Assembly: GCF_047246645.1 (NCBI RefSeq)
Contig: NZ_JBFOKR010000022.1
Span: forward strand, 1-64,000
DNA from: Ferdinandcohnia sp047246645
GTDB lineage: Bacteria > Bacillota > Bacilli > Bacillales > Bacillaceae_L
Length of the DNA: 64,000 nt
Direction of reading: 5' to 3'
Shown one piece after another: positions 6,535 through 14,301 of this stretch. Under the pieces are notes generated by a model, which was not told the DNA's origin, ran no database searches, and saw only the letters and a list, made by a program, of their open reading frames with translations. The position numbers and the translations under genes were made by a program. Numbering within the stretch: position 1 is the stretch's first letter; each line of letters begins with the position of its first letter.

Positions 6535-9324
6535 ATGAATAATAGCAGAAAGACTTTTGTAATGGTAGTTGCAGTTGTAATGATGTTTAGCACGTTGTTT
6601 ACGAATTTTTCCGGAAAGACAATAGAAGCAGCTCAAACTACGGACATAGGAAATGCTGGCTTTGAAACAGATTTCTGGTCTGAAGAATCTTCATGGGAGA
6701 TTACCCCATCAAGTTGGGATTTTGTTGAGATAACTCACTTTGCATTTGCAAATGATTCATGGATGACACCGGCCGAAGGAGAGTATGCGCTAAAATACTG
6801 GATAAAGGATGCTACAACTGAAAACCAATCTTTTACAGTAGAGCAAACTCTATCAAATCTACCAGTTGGTAACTATGAACTATCGGTTCAATCAATGGGT
6901 GGTTCTGCTATTGAAGCAGGGACTGTAAAAATATTTGCAGGAGACCAAACTTCAGAGGGGACAGTGACAACAGGCTACAATACATGGGGCACAATATCTG
7001 TACCATTTGAAGTAACAGAAGCAAATTCAGAAATTACAGTTGGTGCAACTGTTTCAGGAGCACCTAAGGCATGGGGATACATTGATAACTTCACATTGGT
7101 AAATACAGATGAAGTAACAGAGATTCCAGACCCAGTCCAATCCAACATCTTCGTTCAACGAGTAGACGGTTTAGCAGATGACTTCATCAAAGGTGTTGAT
7201 GTATCAAGTATTATTTCGTTAGAAGAAAGTGGAGTGAAGTTTTATAACGAAGCAGGACAAGAACAAGATATCTTTGCAACACTCAGTGAAGCTGGCGTAA
7301 ACTACGTACGTGTACGTGTGTGGAACGACCCATACGATGCAAACGGTAATGGTTATGGCGGAGGAAACAATGATGTAGCAAAGGCAATTGAAATCGGTAA
7401 GCGTGCTACTGCAAATGGAATGAAGCTTTTAGTAGACTTCCATTACTCTGATTTCTGGGCTGATCCAGCGAAACAACAAGCTCCTAAGGCATGGGCTACT
7501 ATGACCTTTGGAGATAAAAAGGCGGCACTATATGATTTTACAAAAACTAGTTTAGATGCAATGGTTGCTGAAGGTATCGACATCGGTATGGTTCAAGTTG
7601 GTAACGAAACAAACGGTGGACTTGCTGGTGAAAAAGACTGGGCAAAAATGAGTGAGCTATTTAATGAAGGAAGTAGAGCGGTAAGAGATGTAAGCTCTGA
7701 TATTTTAGTAGCTTTACACTTTACTAATCCGGAAACAACTGGAAGATATACGTCAATTGCTGAAACTCTTAAAAACAATAACGTTGATTACGATGTTTTC
7801 GCAAGCTCGTACTATCCATTCTGGCATGGAACTCTATCAAACTTAACAAAGGTATTAAAAGATGTTGCTACAAAATATGATAAAAAAGTAATGGTTGCTG
7901 AAACTTCTTATACGTATACAGCTGAAGATGGAGATGGTCATGGAAACACAGCTCCAAAAAGCTCAGGACAAACCTTAAATTACCCAATCACAGTTCAAGG
8001 ACAAGCTACAGCAGTGCGTGATGTAATTGACGCTGTTGCGAAGGTTGGAGACGCGGGTATTGGTGTATTTTACTGGGAGCCAGCTTGGTTACCGGTTGGT
8101 CCAGCAAATCAACTAGAACAAAACAAAGCAATTTGGGAAGAATTTGGCTCCGGTTGGGCAACTAGCTATGCTGCTGAATACGATCCACATGATGCAGGTG
8201 CATGGTATGGAGGATCTGCAGTTGATAACCAAGCGTTATTTGATTTCAACGGAAAACCACTATCATCACTGAACGTATTTAAATATGTAGATACTGGTGC
8301 AATTACAGATGTGAAAATTGATGAAATAAAAGATATTACAGTTAGTGCTGTTCTAGGAGATGAAATCACATTGCCTAGTACAGTAACAGTAACTTACAAC
8401 AATGGTACAACAGGTTCTGTCAATGTTACATGGGATCAAACTGCTTTAGAACAAGCAATCAATAATGGGGTTGGAACATACACAATTGATGGAGTGGTAG
8501 AAGGCGGATCCGAAGTACAAGCAAACCTAACTATTAACCCTGAAAATTTTGTGCTAAACCCAAGCTTTGAAAATGAAGATAGAAGCATGTGGAAAATTAC
8601 TGAAGCTACACCTCAAGTTTCATTCGCTCAAAAAGCTTCAGATGCAAAAACTGGTGAATATTCGCTAAGCTTTTGGTCTGGAACTGGTGTTGATTTTAAA
8701 GTAGAACAAACAATCACAGGTCTTGAGCCAGGTTATTATAATCTCTCAGTATTCATTCAAGGTGGAGATGCACACAACGCAGAAATGTATCTCTTTGCAA
8801 ATACAAATGATGAAAGCCATCGAGCAGATACGTCTGTTAATGGTTGGGTGAACTGGAGCAATCCTGAAATCACACAAATCCTTGTGTTGGATGGAACACT
8901 CACAATTGGTGCAAGTGTTAAAGCTGACGCTAATGCATGGGGAACGTTAGATGATTTCTATCTATACCGTGTAGGAGATTATGATAACGGACAGGATGAT
9001 AATAATACTGATCAACCTGGTGCTGGAGAAGACACCGGGAATGAAGAGGAAGATGGGAAAGATCCAGGGTCTGGACAGGATAATGGAAATGACCCAAGTA
9101 CTGGGGAAGAAGACAAGAACGTTGAAACTCCAAAGAATAAAAATGAAGTTGAAAAACCAAACAAGTCTGAGAATGGAAAAGCTAGTAAATCAGAAGAAGG
9201 TAAAAAACTACCAAAAACTGCAACGAACACATTTAATACATTACTGCTAAGTTTGTTATTAATTGTTGCTGGTGGAGCCTCATTATTTGTTTATCGCAAA
9301 TATAGAGGAGTAACTCAGAAGTAA
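6535..9324 (+). CDS. ganB: cell-wall-anchored endo-beta-1,4-galactanase (GanB), GH53
   Basis: This 929-residue surface enzyme cuts beta-1,4-galactan of pectic arabinogalactan into oligomers for GanSPQ. Order: signal peptide (1-33); CBM61-like beta-sandwich (about 38-190); GH53 catalytic domain (about 215-575) with acid/base E358 in VGNETNGG and nucleophile E456 in MVAETSYT; bacterial Ig-like domain (about 590-675); a second CBM61-like module (about 676-810); Asp/Glu/Gly-rich linker; then sorting signal LPKTA, a membrane span and RKYRG tail. B. subtilis GanB is a secreted enzyme of about half this length, so wall anchoring and extra modules are notable. LPKTA implies a sortase accepting Ala at position 5. 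The ribosome site AGGGGTGG lies 8 bases before the ATG. Confidence 0.93.
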   Translation: MNNSRKTFVMVVAVVMMFSTLFTNFSGKTIEAAQTTDIGNAGFETDFWSEESSWEITPSSWDFVEITHFAFANDSWMTPAEGEYALKYWIKDATTENQSFTVEQTLSNLPVGNYELSVQSMGGSAIEAGTVKIFAGDQTSEGTVTTGYNTWGTISVPFEVTEANSEITVGATVSGAPKAWGYIDNFTLVNTDEVTEIPDPVQSNIFVQRVDGLADDFIKGVDVSSIISLEESGVKFYNEAGQEQDIFATLSEAGVNYVRVRVWNDPYDANGNGYGGGNNDVAKAIEIGKRATANGMKLLVDFHYSDFWADPAKQQAPKAWATMTFGDKKAALYDFTKTSLDAMVAEGIDIGMVQVGNETNGGLAGEKDWAKMSELFNEGSRAVRDVSSDILVALHFTNPETTGRYTSIAETLKNNNVDYDVFASSYYPFWHGTLSNLTKVLKDVATKYDKKVMVAETSYTYTAEDGDGHGNTAPKSSGQTLNYPITVQGQATAVRDVIDAVAKVGDAGIGVFYWEPAWLPVGPANQLEQNKAIWEEFGSGWATSYAAEYDPHDAGAWYGGSAVDNQALFDFNGKPLSSLNVFKYVDTGAITDVKIDEIKDITVSAVLGDEITLPSTVTVTYNNGTTGSVNVTWDQTALEQAINNGVGTYTIDGVVEGGSEVQANLTINPENFVLNPSFENEDRSMWKITEATPQVSFAQKASDAKTGEYSLSFWSGTGVDFKVEQTITGLEPGYYNLSVFIQGGDAHNAEMYLFANTNDESHRADTSVNGWVNWSNPEITQILVLDGTLTIGASVKADANAWGTLDDFYLYRVGDYDNGQDDNNTDQPGAGEDTGNEEEDGKDPGSGQDNGNDPSTGEEDKNVETPKNKNEVEKPNKSENGKASKSEEGKKLPKTATNTFNTLLLSLLLIVAGGASLFVYRKYRGVTQK

Positions 9325-9338
9325 AGTCACGAATGAAG

Positions 9339-9363
9339 GGCGAGGATATTTCCTCGCCTTTTT
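9339..9363 (+). terminator. terminator of the gan operon
   Basis: GGCGAGGA (9339-9346) pairs with TCCTCGCC (9351-9358) and is followed by TTTTT. Confidence 0.9.
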
Positions 9364-9396
9364 ACTGTTATAAGTATGTGGTGATAACCAAATCGA

Positions 9397-9846
9397 ATGG
9401 ACAATCATTATCCTTGCGTTGATTGAGGTTGGGAGAGTAGGGTATATTATTCAACAGTTAGCAATACAATTCGTGCAGGCGGGAATAACAGTTGGAGTAG
9501 GTTCAATTCGGTTATTTACGAATTACTATATACCTAATTTGCTGCCGCAGATTGTTATGAATTTTTTGTCTGGATCTGGGAAGAGTCATACTTTTGCTTG
9601 GACAATTATGTGTTTTTTACATTTTTGTTACACAGGAGTTTGTCCAGACAAGGTATGGGATTGGTGATCTGCGAAATACGAGCATAAATTGGGCTACATT
9701 TTTAGGTGAATCTCGTGGAGATCTACTTACGGCATTTTGGATTCCTTTCTTTCCTGCATTAGCACTAACTAACGATTGTGATATTTATCCTTACGATACT
9801 AGGAGAAGGTCTACGTCAACACTTTGACAAAAATGAATACGTCTAA
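9397..9846 (+). pseudogene. decayed Opp/Dpp-family ABC permease, C-terminal half
   Basis: Reading across frames gives a DppC/OppC-type permease tail. One frame encodes FVQAGITVGVGS and YYIPNLLPQIV. A second, entered after about 9590, encodes TRYGIGDLRNTS, GESRGDLLTAFW and FFPALALT. A third encodes ILGEGLRQHFD up to a stop at 9844-9846. These segments are collinear with the conserved EAA-loop and C-terminal segment of peptide/nickel permeases, but at least two frameshifts separate them and the N-terminal half and partner genes are absent. It is a dead remnant, so short open frames here should not be called genes. Confidence 0.75.
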
Positions 9847-10070
9847 TTTTAATATTGTCAAGTTACAATTATATTACAAAGATTAACGAGAAAGGGACTA
9901 ACTACCTACGAATTGTAATAAAGGTGTTCAAGAAGCTTGAATTCAGGATATTTTGTCGAGAGTTTCCAATGGTTGGAAACGCATTCCAGTTGTATTCTAG
10001 ACTAGGTAAAAGGTTTGCTTACAAAACGAAAATGTCCCGAATCGACACTGAAAATGTAGAAAAATGTAGA

Positions 10071-10101
10071 GAAAACAGGTCTAAAGACTTGTTTTCTTTT
10101 T
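10071..10101 (+). terminator. hairpin with T-tract ahead of the T7SS block
   Basis: GAAAACAGGTC (10071-10081) pairs with GACTTGTTTTC (10086-10096) with one G-U pair and is followed by TTTTT. Between the dead permease and the first T7SS gene (9847-10277) I see no convincing gene; a 97-codon open frame at 9855-10148 contains this hairpin and lacks a ribosome site. Confidence 0.65.
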
Positions 10102-10277
10102 ATGTGGAAACCATTGGGTTATTTGACCGTATACGTATTATCAAGTAATTTTTACTATATATTTGGAAATTATGTGAACATATTGTGGACGGCAATTTGT
10201 TGTTATACAAGGGAATTGAGTGAAGATTAGAAGATTTCACACAAACTATATTTATATTCGAAGAGTGGGTGATTTTT

Positions 10278-10607
10278 ATGGGGATTAACGTCTCATTAGC
10301 AAACTCCCAGGCTAATCAGTTACGAAACTATGCTTCACAGCTTAGGAGTTTAAAAAATACCATAAATGGATTTAGGAATAACTTAAACGCAGGCTGGCAA
10401 GCAGAAGAAATGAAATATATTAATTCATCCATTGAGAAGATCAATCGTGAGCTTACGAATATTGCTTCCGAGCTTGAATCGATTGCTCCAGATATAACAT
10501 CGGTTGCGTATCAGATTAAGGCTGAGGAAGAAGCTGCTGCAAGGGCAGCTGCTGAAGCTAGAGCTAAAGCTGCAGAAGAGGCAGCGATGAAAAATCGAAC
10601 ACGTTAA
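10278..10607 (+). CDS. WXG100-like small helical protein, first gene of T7SS locus
   Basis: This 109-residue protein is all helical, with a WXG-type turn W40-Q-A between two long helices and an Ala/Glu-rich, highly charged C-terminal coil. It resembles ESAT-6-like or LXG-partner proteins, which pair with T7SS substrates and are co-secreted. The ATG at 10278 is preferred because GTGGGTGAT ends just upstream; a GTG at 10269 lies inside that site. The glycine-zipper effector is the second gene after it (11361), so it may be that effector's targeting partner. Function is inferred from fold and context. Confidence 0.65.
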   Translation: MGINVSLANSQANQLRNYASQLRSLKNTINGFRNNLNAGWQAEEMKYINSSIEKINRELTNIASELESIAPDITSVAYQIKAEEEAAARAAAEARAKAAEEAAMKNRTR

Positions 10608-10622
10608 TTTGTGGAGTGCCCT

Positions 10623-11300
10623 TTGAATAGTCAATTGAATGATAATAAACATATTAAAAAATATGTATCCCATATCCCGTCTGAAATCGAAGTGTCGAAT
10701 TTTATGGTTGTAGTTTTTCTTCTGCCGGCCATGTTTGTACTGATTCCAATCTTTGCACCACCATTCGAACTATTGTATGCAGTTCTAGTGTTACCGCCAT
10801 TTTTTGTAATGGCTATAGTGGCGGTTTGGTACATGATTATTTCCAGAAAAGATGGAAAAAAATATCAGAATATAACTTTCTTTTTAATAAAAGGTTTATA
10901 TGGTGTTGTAGGTTCTATTGGGTGCTTTTTCATTATTCAAAAATTTGCTTACAACATGCTAGGGTTAACATCGCCACTGTTTTTTCTCCTGTCGTTTTCG
11001 GGATACGGTGTGGTTTTATATTTCTTTTTTAAAGATCAAATTATGACAGTGTACGAAGATAAGAGTAAGCGAGACAAGAAAAACAAGAAAGCATCCGGGA
11101 CAAGAGTAATAAAGAAAACGGCGTCTACCTTTGCCTTTCTTGGATACTTAGCTGGCACAATGAGTTTGCGGATTATATCTGATAACACGATGTATATTAT
11201 AATGATTGGCTTATACTTTATGATTTCTTATATTTTCTTTTATCACATGCTTGAACTACATAGGTATTTTCTGATTAAAAAGGTTACAAAGCAGAATTGA
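10623..11300 (+). CDS. six-span membrane protein, possible immunity protein
   Basis: A protein of about 225 residues with six hydrophobic segments and a Lys-rich cytoplasmic loop (around KRDKKNKKASG). I recognise no family. The start is probably TTG at 10623, 6 bases after GGAG (10613-10616); the alternative GTG at 10611 lacks a site. It directly precedes a candidate pore-forming T7SS effector at 11361, and another six-span protein follows that effector. Polytopic membrane proteins next to glycine-zipper T7SS toxins act as immunity proteins in Staphylococcus aureus (TsaI for TspA), so immunity is the working guess. Confidence 0.5.
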   Translation: MNSQLNDNKHIKKYVSHIPSEIEVSNFMVVVFLLPAMFVLIPIFAPPFELLYAVLVLPPFFVMAIVAVWYMIISRKDGKKYQNITFFLIKGLYGVVGSIGCFFIIQKFAYNMLGLTSPLFFLLSFSGYGVVLYFFFKDQIMTVYEDKSKRDKKNKKASGTRVIKKTASTFAFLGYLAGTMSLRIISDNTMYIIMIGLYFMISYIFFYHMLELHRYFLIKKVTKQN

Positions 11301-11360
11301 AACGTTATGTCGCCGTTTTCGTTGTAAGATTGTTCAAGACCGTTGAGGAGGTTAGTAGCT

Positions 11361-12539
11361 TTGTCAGAGATTAGAATTAAACCCGCATATGTTAGAGATA
11401 CGAATACAACGCTTTCTCAGTCATATCAAAATCTATCCAATATTGAAAGTGGAGTTTCCTCACTACGTTATTCAATAGATAGTAAGATTACGAGTCGAAG
11501 AAGTATTGGCACAAGACTCAACAGAGCCAAAACGGATATCGACCAACTACAGAGTCAAGTAAGAGAATTAGAAACATTTATTCAACACTCAGTTACAAGG
11601 TATGCCAACACAGAAAATAAACTTTGCAGGGATGTTAAGGACATCGGAGATGAGTCTGGCCTTGATGCAACTGCAATAAGGAATACGCTTATTGGGTTAG
11701 GTGCGGGTCTTCTAAATTCAAGTAAGCTTCTTCGATTGAAAAATGGACTTCAATTTAAATTATTTAAACAAAATAAAAACTTTTACATCAAGATTATGGG
11801 AGATAAGATTAGGTCTCTTGCAGATTATCAAAAATACCGTCAATTACTTAAGGAAGGCCTAGGGGGCTCAGCGAAATGGAAACGAGACTGGGTTACTAAG
11901 CTTGTAAATGAAGGTGTACCTTTATACGAAAAGCAGAGTAGAAAATCTGGTCAATTCTATGGAAGCAATAGTAATAAACTAATAAATACGCAATTTGGTG
12001 ATTTAGGTACTTATATCAATCAACTTAGTACAGATCGATATAAAATAGCCGGTCAAACATTTGTTGATGAGCTAAAGGTTTGGGAGAGTTTTAAAGGCTG
12101 GAAAGGAGCCACAAATCTCACCAAACTTGGAAAAGGTGCAGGTGTCCTTGGAATTGGTATCGATGTTTACAGTAATTTCATGGATAACTTTAAAAACCCA
12201 GCTGGGGAATGGGATTGGTCTGGTGAGAACATTAAGGAGTTTGTAGTTGATACAACAGTTGATGTAGGTATTGGTACTGGTGCTATGGCGGCAGGTGCTG
12301 CTGCAGGATCATTCTTCTTACCACCTGTAGGGACTGTAGTTGGAGCTGCAGTAGGTTCTGTTATTTATGCCGGATTTAACTGGAAGTACGGTGACCCGCC
12401 AATGAGTTTTATTGATCGCCGAAAGGAAGATATGAATAAGGCAGTTGACTGGGTTGGCGAACAAGCAGGTAAGTTGGCGAATGCTGCTGGGGACTTCGTA
12501 GGTGGAATTGGCAAAAAACTAAGTAATGTGTTCTGGTAG
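11361..12539 (+). CDS. probable T7SS effector with C-terminal glycine zipper
   Basis: A 392-residue protein. Residues about 1-95 form a helical region (MSEIRIKPAYVRDTN start, then coiled-coil heptads) like the LXG/WXG targeting domains of T7SS substrates. The middle is basic. Residues about 290-345 are Gly/Ala-rich and hydrophobic (for example GIGTGAMAAGAAAGS and VGTVVGAAVGSV), a glycine zipper able to insert in membranes. This layout resembles S. aureus TspA, a membrane-depolarising T7SS toxin. The TTG at 11361 is preceded 9 bases upstream by AGGAGG (11346-11351). It sits between two polytopic membrane genes. Toxicity is inferred from architecture only. Confidence 0.55.
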   Translation: MSEIRIKPAYVRDTNTTLSQSYQNLSNIESGVSSLRYSIDSKITSRRSIGTRLNRAKTDIDQLQSQVRELETFIQHSVTRYANTENKLCRDVKDIGDESGLDATAIRNTLIGLGAGLLNSSKLLRLKNGLQFKLFKQNKNFYIKIMGDKIRSLADYQKYRQLLKEGLGGSAKWKRDWVTKLVNEGVPLYEKQSRKSGQFYGSNSNKLINTQFGDLGTYINQLSTDRYKIAGQTFVDELKVWESFKGWKGATNLTKLGKGAGVLGIGIDVYSNFMDNFKNPAGEWDWSGENIKEFVVDTTVDVGIGTGAMAAGAAAGSFFLPPVGTVVGAAVGSVIYAGFNWKYGDPPMSFIDRRKEDMNKAVDWVGEQAGKLANAAGDFVGGIGKKLSNVFW

Positions 12540-12548
12540 GAGGAAGCT

Positions 12549-13337
12549 ATGCTTAAACAATACACGGAAAAGGATTTAGAACAAATCGGTGATGTCGCGT
12601 ATGACAGGCTAAAGCCAGAAGCAATCACAGCATTTTTATGGGTTACATTTGCCATCGGTGCAGGCATGGCCTTCTTTGTAAGTGATACTGTCAGTTATAG
12701 TGTTAACATTACAAATCCAATTTGGTCATCGATTATACAAGCAAATATAGTCTTATTGGTAATTCATTTTATAGTTTGTTTATTCTTTTCAAAAAAGAAC
12801 TTTTCGTATAAATTTCAACGTTTACAGTCAGTAGTTTTATGTTTGGTTGCAATAAAATTCTCTTTTGAATTTTATCCTTTTTATTTCCTGGCAGTAGAGG
12901 ATCGTTTCGCACCAGGATTTATGACGACAGTAGGACTGCTACTTCTTATTGGCGGAGCTGTTTATCTATTAATCTCTACTATACGAGCAATAGGGAGAGT
13001 AAAAAAAGGTGAATTAAAAGAAGATGGGCAGGGGCTGTATCATTTTAAGAAATCGAAAACATATATAAGTCTACCTATCATTTTTGGAGCAACCATGCTA
13101 GGTGGGGCAATTGGCCAAATTCTTTCAAATAGTGCAACTACATTAGGCGAGATGACTGGATTGTTCTTTATCCTATTGCTCACTGTCGTCATTCAATATG
13201 CTGTTGCTATGGTTTGGCCGGAGTTTTTTCTGCTATCATACGGGAAATTTCGTTTTGAATCATTTCGCTTAAAAATACCAAAGACAAATAATGCTCAAAA
13301 GAACATAAAAACAACGGGTAAAAAGGTGAAACGGTAA
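12549..13337 (+). CDS. six-span membrane protein, possible immunity protein
   Basis: 262 residues with about six membrane segments (near 27-47, 60-82, 90-112, 118-140, 173-195 and 205-230) and a basic C-terminal tail ending KKVKR. The ATG follows AGGAGG by 6 bases and the preceding effector gene by 9 bp, so the two are translationally linked. I recognise no family. The tight pairing with the glycine-zipper protein suggests it protects the producer's membrane. It shares topology, but little obvious sequence, with the protein at 10623-11300. Confidence 0.55.
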   Translation: MLKQYTEKDLEQIGDVAYDRLKPEAITAFLWVTFAIGAGMAFFVSDTVSYSVNITNPIWSSIIQANIVLLVIHFIVCLFFSKKNFSYKFQRLQSVVLCLVAIKFSFEFYPFYFLAVEDRFAPGFMTTVGLLLLIGGAVYLLISTIRAIGRVKKGELKEDGQGLYHFKKSKTYISLPIIFGATMLGGAIGQILSNSATTLGEMTGLFFILLLTVVIQYAVAMVWPEFFLLSYGKFRFESFRLKIPKTNNAQKNIKTTGKKVKR

Positions 13338-13386
13338 ATAAAAGGTTGAATTAGCTGCAACCTTCTTCAGGCTGGGGGAGTTATCA

Positions 13387-13842
13387 ATGAAAGTAAAACG
13401 TAGTCCACTCGTATTTCACAATGTATTAGGTACAAAAGCACGCTGCATGATAAATGATTGGCATCTTGTTGCAGCGGATTTCCGTAACGCCATCCTCAAG
13501 AATGGCTTATACAGTACAGGGCCGATTATCTATCAAATTTCAAATTTTGACCAAGAAAAGAATGAAGCGGATTATTCGCTCTACATTCCAGTAAATATGG
13601 CTCTGAAAATGCCGGAAAACGACCGATATCATTTCGTCGAAGAATGGAAATTTGATGATGGTTTAGTGTTTAGACATACTGATTTAGAAGATGATATGAA
13701 TGTTACATATGAGTTCTTGAGAGAAGTAGCCGATGCAAATGAGTTTGAGTTACAGGAGCCCTTTTACAATATTTATCTAGATGTTTATGGAGAAGGAATA
13801 ATTGACGTATATGCTCCAATTACAAAGGAGGGAATCGGATGA
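13387..13842 (+). CDS. DUF5085-like T7SS-associated protein, copy 1
   Basis: A soluble protein of 151 residues without signal or membrane segment, with beta-rich stretches (for example ADYSLYIPVNM and PFYNIYLDVYG). It is paralogous to the next gene: both have a G-P-[IL]-[IF]-Y motif near residue 45, a YxPx strand, a HTDxE segment and a closing PF strand. I associate it with DUF5085-type proteins seen in Bacillus T7SS loci, but that family name is from memory. Its stop overlaps the next start by 4 bp (ATGA). A role as effector adaptor or chaperone is possible. No catalytic residues are evident. Confidence 0.6.
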   Translation: MKVKRSPLVFHNVLGTKARCMINDWHLVAADFRNAILKNGLYSTGPIIYQISNFDQEKNEADYSLYIPVNMALKMPENDRYHFVEEWKFDDGLVFRHTDLEDDMNVTYEFLREVADANEFELQEPFYNIYLDVYGEGIIDVYAPITKEGIG

Positions 13843-14288
13843 TTAATCCGTATGATTCCATCCGTTATTCAAATGTACTATCATCTGGTTACCGTTGTCA
13901 TTATAAGGATTTGAATCAAACTGTAGAGACATTTTTAAACAAAGTAATTAAGCAAGAAGCTACACCAAAAGGTCCATTATTTTACTCACTCACAAATGTA
14001 CCTAAGGATGAAATTGTGCAGGGTATTTTATATATGCCAATTGAAGAAAGTTATATAGAATCGTCAGGAGATTTGTATTTTCATAGTTATTTTTCAATAG
14101 AAGATATGATTTCTTTATGTATACATACAGATATAGAACGTAATACTGAAGTTGCTTATCATATGCTACTAACCCATATCGAAGAGGTGCAACTTCGTCC
14201 GGCAACACCATTTTTTCATGTTGTATCAGGGGATGACACGTTTCAGTATGTGTTTATCAAGATAGGTGTAGCTGAAGCGCTAAGCTAA
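13839..14288 (+). CDS. DUF5085-like T7SS-associated protein, copy 2
   Basis: 149 residues, a diverged paralogue of the preceding gene, sharing GPLFYSL, LYMPIE and CIHTDIE segments at matching positions. It overlaps that gene by 4 bp, and its stop lies 13 bp before the EssC-type start codon, so the pair is translated with the secretion ATPase. Two adjacent copies suggest a heterodimer or two cargo-specific adaptors. Function unknown. Confidence 0.6.
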   Translation: MINPYDSIRYSNVLSSGYRCHYKDLNQTVETFLNKVIKQEATPKGPLFYSLTNVPKDEIVQGILYMPIEESYIESSGDLYFHSYFSIEDMISLCIHTDIERNTEVAYHMLLTHIEEVQLRPATPFFHVVSGDDTFQYVFIKIGVAEALS

Positions 14289-14301
14289 GGGAGAGATCTT
14301 T

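Noticed and set aside
8930..9250. Long open frames on both strands across the ganB linker
   Set aside because: They arise from the repetitive Asp/Glu/Gly codons of the ganB linker.
9419..9827. Two short overlapping open frames as hypothetical genes
   Set aside because: They read as collinear pieces of one broken peptide permease and have no ribosome sites.
9855..10148. 97-codon open frame
   Set aside because: No ribosome site, and it contains a terminator-like hairpin at 10071-10101.
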